Part shown: positions 5,751 through 8,760 of the stretch, piece after piece
Layout: every line of letters begins with the position of its first letter
Position numbering within the stretch: the stretch's first letter is position 1
Assembly (NCBI GenBank): GCA_964383905.1
Contig: CAYLJO010000246.1
Coordinates: 1-8,760, forward strand
Direction of reading: 5' to 3'
Length of the DNA: 8,760 bases
Origin: CAYLJO01 sp964383905
GTDB lineage: Bacteria; Acidobacteriota; Blastocatellia; Pyrinomonadales; Pyrinomonadaceae
The notes under the pieces: model-generated
Told to the model about the DNA's origin: nothing
Database searches by the model: none
Seen by the model: only the letters and a program-made list of their open reading frames with translations
Made by a program: the position numbers and the translations under genes

Positions 5751-6506
5751 TCAGAACCGTTGATCGACCAGAGTTGAAGCGCGGCAATCGCCTGGTATGA
5801 ATATTTCAGATAGCTTGTCCGACTTCGCATTCCGCGGCCGGTCTTTCTTCTTTTCGCCGAGCGGAACCTGTAGCTTGATGCGGTCATCTTCCTCAACGAG
5901 CACCGCCACCTCTCTGCCATCAGGTGTGGACCTCGAGCTAACATGCGTCCAGCTCCGGGGATTCTCGGCAATATCGGCTTTGACGCTGGTCGCCGGGTCT
6001 ACCCCGAACCAGACTGCGGCCTCCTCGCCCCCGACCGTTAAACGCTTTGCCGTCACGACCTCTATTTGAAGCTGATCGGGCAGGTCTCCCCAAAACGAAA
6101 CGGGGAAGAGCCTTAACCGCACTTCAGCACCGGCCGGTAAGAGCAGCGCCTGGAAGCCGCCCCTGCCAAGAAAACGACCTACAGGGACGCGACCCGTGCC
6201 ACGGGGCGCGTACACCTCTAACGTATCGACTCCGCCTTGAGAGGCAGCCGTTACAGTCCCAAGATTACTGGGCAGCAGAAACCACCTCGACTCAGCACGA
6301 TGGTTGCGCAGCACCACGTCGAAAAACATGTAGACTAATGGCGGCTTGCCGAAACGCATCTCACGGAACTTTATCTCTACCGGGGGGCGGGGCGAAGTTG
6401 GTTCTGCCTGGATGTAAAGAGCCGGCTGCGACCAGCATTTGACGAAACAGAGACCAATGAGTACCGGGATCAGCGCCGCAGAAATTAACCGGCCCGTTTT
6501 CATCAT
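5751..6506 (-). CDS. Signal-peptide or membrane-anchored protein of unknown function
   Basis: The 251-aa product starts MMKTGRLISAALIPVLIGLC, a signal peptide or N-terminal anchor; the Cys residues at 20 and 24 are not in a good lipobox. The rest is beta-rich and exported: FREMRFGKPPLVYMFFDVVL (47-66), a Gly-rich loop GRVPVGRFLGRGGF (105-118) and LPDQLQIEVVTAKRLTV (142-158). The Lys/Arg-rich tail (GEKKKDRPRNAKSDK) ends in VDQRF. The ATG pair at 6501-6506 is preceded by GAGGG at normal spacing. It lies 84 nt after the four-helix membrane gene and 8 nt before the GTG of the next ORF, suggesting one operon. I do not recognise the family. Confidence 0.85.
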   Translation of the reverse strand: MMKTGRLISAALIPVLIGLCFVKCWSQPALYIQAEPTSPRPPVEIKFREMRFGKPPLVYMFFDVVLRNHRAESRWFLLPSNLGTVTAASQGGVDTLEVYAPRGTGRVPVGRFLGRGGFQALLLPAGAEVRLRLFPVSFWGDLPDQLQIEVVTAKRLTVGGEEAAVWFGVDPATSVKADIAENPRSWTHVSSRSTPDGREVAVLVEEDDRIKLQVPLGEKKKDRPRNAKSDKLSEIFIPGDCRASTLVDQRF

Positions 6507-6590
6507 TTGCCGCCCTCAAGAATAAAGAAGAAGCCTGACGTTAAGCGGGCGCCTGATCCCCAGCTCGTAAGTCAGACCGCAAGGTGGCAG

Positions 6591-7040
6591 TCACTTCGCC
6601 GTCCGCCGCCGGTCCTGACCGGCCCCCACGGCCAGGCTCAGGAGGGCAGACACTACCACGCCAATAACAATCATCGCCACGCCCAGTAATACTGCTTTCT
6701 GCCGTTCCTCCGGTTTCACCTCTCCCATAACGGGCATGATGACGATGAAGAGCAAGCCCTGCAGCAAGCCGAGGAGGCCGCCGGCCAGCGCGGCCTCCGT
6801 CAAACGGGCCGACCTCTGCGCGCTGCGGGAGCGTGCGACACACGCCATGCCGACCCAGCAGGCCATCACCCAGGCGAGGGGTGTAATGCAGATCACGCCC
6901 GGCTGGCGCCGGACAAATACCAGGATGATCACCACCGCCACCCAGACTATAAACGGCGCCAATGCTGACCTCCAGATGGCGCTAAAATCCAGCCTCTTTG
7001 AATTGCCCCCCGGCCGAAGGGGATTACTCTCTGAAGACAT
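6591..7040 (-). CDS. Four-helix integral membrane protein, unknown
   Basis: The 149-aa product has a hydrophilic N-terminus (SSESNPLRPGGNSKR). Four hydrophobic segments follow at about 26-43, 48-68, 83-105 and 116-139, and the end is basic (GQDRRRTAK). The third helix is Gly/Leu-rich (AGGLLGLLQGLLF). The ATG (7038-7040) has a near-perfect Shine-Dalgarno TAGGAGG at ideal spacing, which supports both start and expression. It is followed by the 251-aa exported-protein gene on the same strand. No catalytic motif is visible; an inner-membrane accessory role is all that can be inferred. Confidence 0.86.
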   Translation of the reverse strand: MSSESNPLRPGGNSKRLDFSAIWRSALAPFIVWVAVVIILVFVRRQPGVICITPLAWVMACWVGMACVARSRSAQRSARLTEAALAGGLLGLLQGLLFIVIMPVMGEVKPEERQKAVLLGVAMIVIGVVVSALLSLAVGAGQDRRRTAK

Positions 7041-7354
7041 GGCTTTCCTCCTACGATGCGTTCGGCCCGCCGGATGCCGAATCTCAGCCGGCGAGCAACA
7101 CTCACGCGTTGATCAGAGTCGGATGAACCGTTCGTTTGGCAAAGATGCTCTCAAGCCGGATTGTAGAATAACGGCGGATCTGCCGGGTAGCTCGTTCCGG
7201 ATATTTCCCGTGGTCAACCGCCGCCGCTTTGGTCATGTCTCGTTCATTCGGCGGCGGCGGTGACGGCTGCGTACCATTGTATGGCATCGGCCGCAGTTTA
7301 GGCCCGGCAGGTTTCGGGATTCCAGGAATTTCTACCGGAAGCCAAAGCCCCGCT
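7041..7354. other. Long spacer with hairpins and a doubtful ORF
   Basis: This 314-nt stretch lies between the 268-aa gene's stop and the 149-aa gene's start. It holds an 11-bp perfect hairpin (7217-7261) and, nearer the downstream gene, a 6-bp CGCCGG/CCGGCG stem (7068-7093). A minus-strand frame is open from GTG 7422 to 7102, overlapping the 268-aa gene's end by 68 nt. Its composition (MPYNGTQPSPPPPNERDMTKAAAV) and lack of a good ribosome site make it a weak candidate. If it is real, an ATG at 7287 giving 61 aa is most likely. Confidence 0.45.
7217..7261. repeat. Strong GC-rich inverted repeat
   Basis: ACCGCCGCCGC (7217-7227) pairs perfectly with GCGGCGGCGGT (7251-7261) around a 23-nt loop. 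On the minus strand it lies about 95 nt after the stop of the 268-aa gene. It could act in mRNA stability or transcription attenuation. It lacks a following T-run, so it is not a classic intrinsic terminator, and the arms are simple CCG repeats that could pair by chance. Confidence 0.45.
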
Positions 7355-8161
7355 TTACGGACAGCCGAACAGTTCGTCGTCCGCGCTCGACCGGTAAGTT
7401 TCGGTGCTGTAAGTGCCGCCACCAGCGTAATCCTGCTTCACCCTGACTGAGATCACGTGGCAATACGGGTGATCGTCGCCATTGTTGCGCAGATAGACGC
7501 TCGCATCCTTGTAACGGTAGCTGGGAAGTCCGTCATTGTCTTTCTGGATCAGCCAGCCCGCGCTGCCAACGCCGACGCGATGGATCTTGATGGTCGCACC
7601 GTTTTTCAGACTGTTCATCAAGAGTTTCTCGGCAACCGGATCACGGAACCGAAAGAGGGAAGCATCCGGCTTGTAAATCGGGAGCTTCGTCGCGACGGCA
7701 GAAGCGAGGCCGTCGAGCGCCGGGCCAAGTTTATTGACCCCGTTTGTCGCACTCCACTTGGTCAGGAATTCCTGGCGAGCACGCAATGAAACCGCCAACA
7801 GCAGGAAATTTTCCTGCGTGCGGCTCGCAAGGTAAAGCTTGTCGGCCGGGCTATAACTCTCCACTTCACGCTTTTGCTTGCCAATATCGCTAAGGAAGAG
7901 GCTGATGCGAACATCGTCCTGGGGTTCCGGGGCGCTTTCCTTTGCGGCCGGCGCTGTCGCCCCGGTCGTGTCTCTCCTGGTCTCGGACGCTTGCGGCGTA
8001 GCAGGCTGTTCGGTCCGCTGTTTGTTCGGGCGTTTCGGCTTAGAGATGGTGATGCCGCCGATGGTGATCTGCGCCGAGGCCGTGTGCGCCACAAGCAGTA
8101 GGATGGCGGCGAGGAGGCAGAATCTGACAGGCGACTGTTTGTTAAGTTTGAAAGTGATCAT
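7355..8161 (-). CDS. Secreted protein of unknown function
   Basis: The 268-aa product has a clear Sec signal peptide with cleavage after TASA (residue 30), giving a mature start QITIGGITISKPKRPN. Residues 45-82 are a Pro/Thr/Ala/Glu-rich linker, presumably disordered. The globular part has a helical section (SLFLSDIGKQKREVESYSPADKLYLASRTQENFLLLAV, split here at about 87-124) and a beta-rich end with SYRYKDASVYL and HVISVRVKQDY. Cys234 and Cys267 could form a disulfide outside the cytoplasm. AAGGAG precedes the ATG (8159-8161) at good spacing. It is separated from the CHAT gene by 242 nt with a repeat, so it is probably its own transcription unit and may lead the envelope cluster. Family not recognised. 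Confidence 0.88.
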   Translation of the reverse strand: MITFKLNKQSPVRFCLLAAILLLVAHTASAQITIGGITISKPKRPNKQRTEQPATPQASETRRDTTGATAPAAKESAPEPQDDVRISLFLSDIGKQKREVESYSPADKLYLASRTQENFLLLAVSLRARQEFLTKWSATNGVNKLGPALDGLASAVATKLPIYKPDASLFRFRDPVAEKLLMNSLKNGATIKIHRVGVGSAGWLIQKDNDGLPSYRYKDASVYLRNNGDDHPYCHVISVRVKQDYAGGGTYSTETYRSSADDELFGCP

Positions 8162-8403
8162 GATTTTTCTCCTTGAAGCTTACAGTTTGTCGTTAGTTGC
8201 CGGTTAAGCCTTTGACCCTTCCGTTCTCACCTTGATAAGAGATTTCGGGGAAAACATTTCACCGGCGGCTCAATTTTTCTGGTGACCGAACTGCAAACAA
8301 CAATTTGAACCGCAGAGGACACCGCAGGACGCAGAGGAAAAACAGGGAAATAAAGAACAAACAAGATAGGAGAAACTGTTGCGGCGGGCACGGTGGAAAA
8401 CTC
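8162..8403. other. Intergenic region carrying repeat copy C
   Basis: The 242 nt between the CHAT gene and the secreted-protein gene contain dispersed repeat copy C and the ribosome site of the secreted-protein gene. I looked for a minus-strand promoter and found no convincing -35/-10 pair, nor a T-tailed hairpin ending the CHAT gene. Confidence 0.6.
8291..8362. repeat. Dispersed intergenic repeat, copy C
   Basis: The element begins CTGCAAACAACAATTTGAAC, has its core at 8309-8341 (ACCGCAGAGGACACCGCAGG ... GCAGAGGAAAA) and ends in ACAGGGAAATAAAGAAC. It matches copy B along its full length and copy A in the core, all in the same orientation. Confidence 0.72.
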
Positions 8404-8760
8404 TCAACGCTGGCCGGTCAGGTCGGCCCACTCGCCCGATTCGATGAAATTGGCCCAGTAGAACGGATGGAGCTTCCCATTGCGCTTGAGCATCTCCAAC
8501 TGCACTGCTCGCAACGCCGCGCCACGCCCCATCCCCTCTTTGAGGTTCTTGTAATAGCTGGTCATCAACCCCCGCGTCGTGTAGTCGCTGATCGGCCATA
8601 GGCTCATCACTAGTGACTCCGCCCCGGCCAACACAAACGCCCGCCGCAAGGCGTACACCCCTTCGCCGTTCTTCACCTCGCCCAGTCCCGTGTCGCATGC
8701 CGAGAGGACGACCAACTTCGTCTCCCACAGGTTCAACCCTGATGCCTCCAGCGCTGTCAA
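8404..8760 (-). CDS. CHAT-domain protein, C-terminal part
   Basis: The last 118 codons of a larger gene are visible; the frame is open to the window edge, and the first visible codon is TTG (Leu), an internal residue rather than a start. The sequence carries KLVVLSACDTGLGEV with the caspase-like catalytic Cys (22nd visible residue), then GEGVYALRRAFVLAGAESLVMSLWPISD and the end HPFYWANFIESGEW. These are hallmarks of the CHAT (caspase HetF-associated with TPRs) peptidase fold. The catalytic His and the usual N-terminal TPR repeats would lie beyond 8760. In such proteins the TPRs typically bind partners and the CHAT unit cleaves a target. Stand-alone TPR-CHAT genes are frequent in cyanobacteria and Acidobacteriota; no partner gene is visible here. 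Confidence 0.93.
   Translation of the reverse strand: MTALEASGLNLWETKLVVLSACDTGLGEVKNGEGVYALRRAFVLAGAESLVMSLWPISDYTTRGLMTSYYKNLKEGMGRGAALRAVQLEMLKRNGKLHPFYWANFIESGEWADLTGQR

Noticed and set aside
5159..5971. 270-codon Arg-rich frame on the minus strand spanning three genes
   Set aside because: It overlaps the membrane ORFs in another frame and has non-protein-like Arg/Ser composition and no hydrophobic or domain pattern.
7102..7422. 106-codon minus-strand frame between the 268-aa and 149-aa genes
   Set aside because: It has a GTG start inside the upstream gene, no good ribosome site and low-complexity composition. It is noted in the spacer entry but not called as a gene.
8270..8728. 152-codon minus-strand frame overlapping the CHAT gene
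   Set aside because: It is in the wrong frame relative to the clear CHAT motif and runs into the intergenic repeat. Its end resembles another shadow frame at 3851-4084 only because both read through the same repeat.

Overview
This 8.76 kb window is GC-rich bacterial chromosome, and most of its genes lie on the minus strand. The gene repertoire and the intergenic repeats are most like an Acidobacteriota genome (possibly Blastocatellia). The pointers are a Pro-rich protein with ARRFARILVSEVKLYNEEK-type helices, a VirB10-like secreted beta protein, a TPR/CHAT-family C-terminus and GCCCC-GCY-GGGGC palindromes. This assignment is inference from family knowledge; there is no rRNA or marker gene to settle it.

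Layout from left to right. Positions 1-547 are gene-poor and look like a graveyard: the last codons of a plus-strand gene, a solitary 36-nt CRISPR-repeat-like sequence, the C-terminal remnant of a CopG/BrnA-like antitoxin on the minus strand, and a REP-like palindrome next to its broken end. Positions 548-2484 hold a tight two-gene operon on the minus strand, aguB then aguA with a 4-nt ATGA overlap. It encodes the two enzymes of the agmatine-to-putrescine route: agmatine deiminase makes N-carbamoylputrescine, and N-carbamoylputrescine amidase hydrolyses it. aguB appears to be read from an extended -10 promoter that sits so close to the ATG that the mRNA would be leaderless. Positions 2583-3854 (minus) encode a 423-aa protein with helical ends and a long Pro-rich middle, preceded by a recognisable sigma70-type promoter. 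Positions 4156-4869 (plus) encode a secreted protein with a VirB10/TrbI-like beta fold signature, convergent with the next group.

Positions 4909-8161 are a run of unrecognised envelope genes on the minus strand. In transcription order they are: a secreted 268-aa protein with a Pro/Thr/Ala linker; a 149-aa four-helix membrane protein; a 251-aa signal-peptide or anchored protein; and a pair of membrane ORFs (about 95 and 170 aa) in the same reading frame, separated only by one TAG codon and 11 open codons. That pair is probably one gene split by a nonsense mutation, or a readthrough gene. The window ends inside a CHAT-domain protease-like gene whose N-terminal part lies beyond 8760.

A dispersed intergenic repeat (core of about 33 nt) occurs three times in the same orientation, at 2503, 3978 and 8309. 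Each copy lies upstream of a minus-strand gene, and two of the copies share about 70 nt. I found no complete defence island, tRNA, rRNA, insertion sequence or CRISPR array. The best candidates for something undescribed are the amber-split membrane gene and its envelope neighbours, the repeat-associated leaderless promoter, and the REP-truncated antitoxin.
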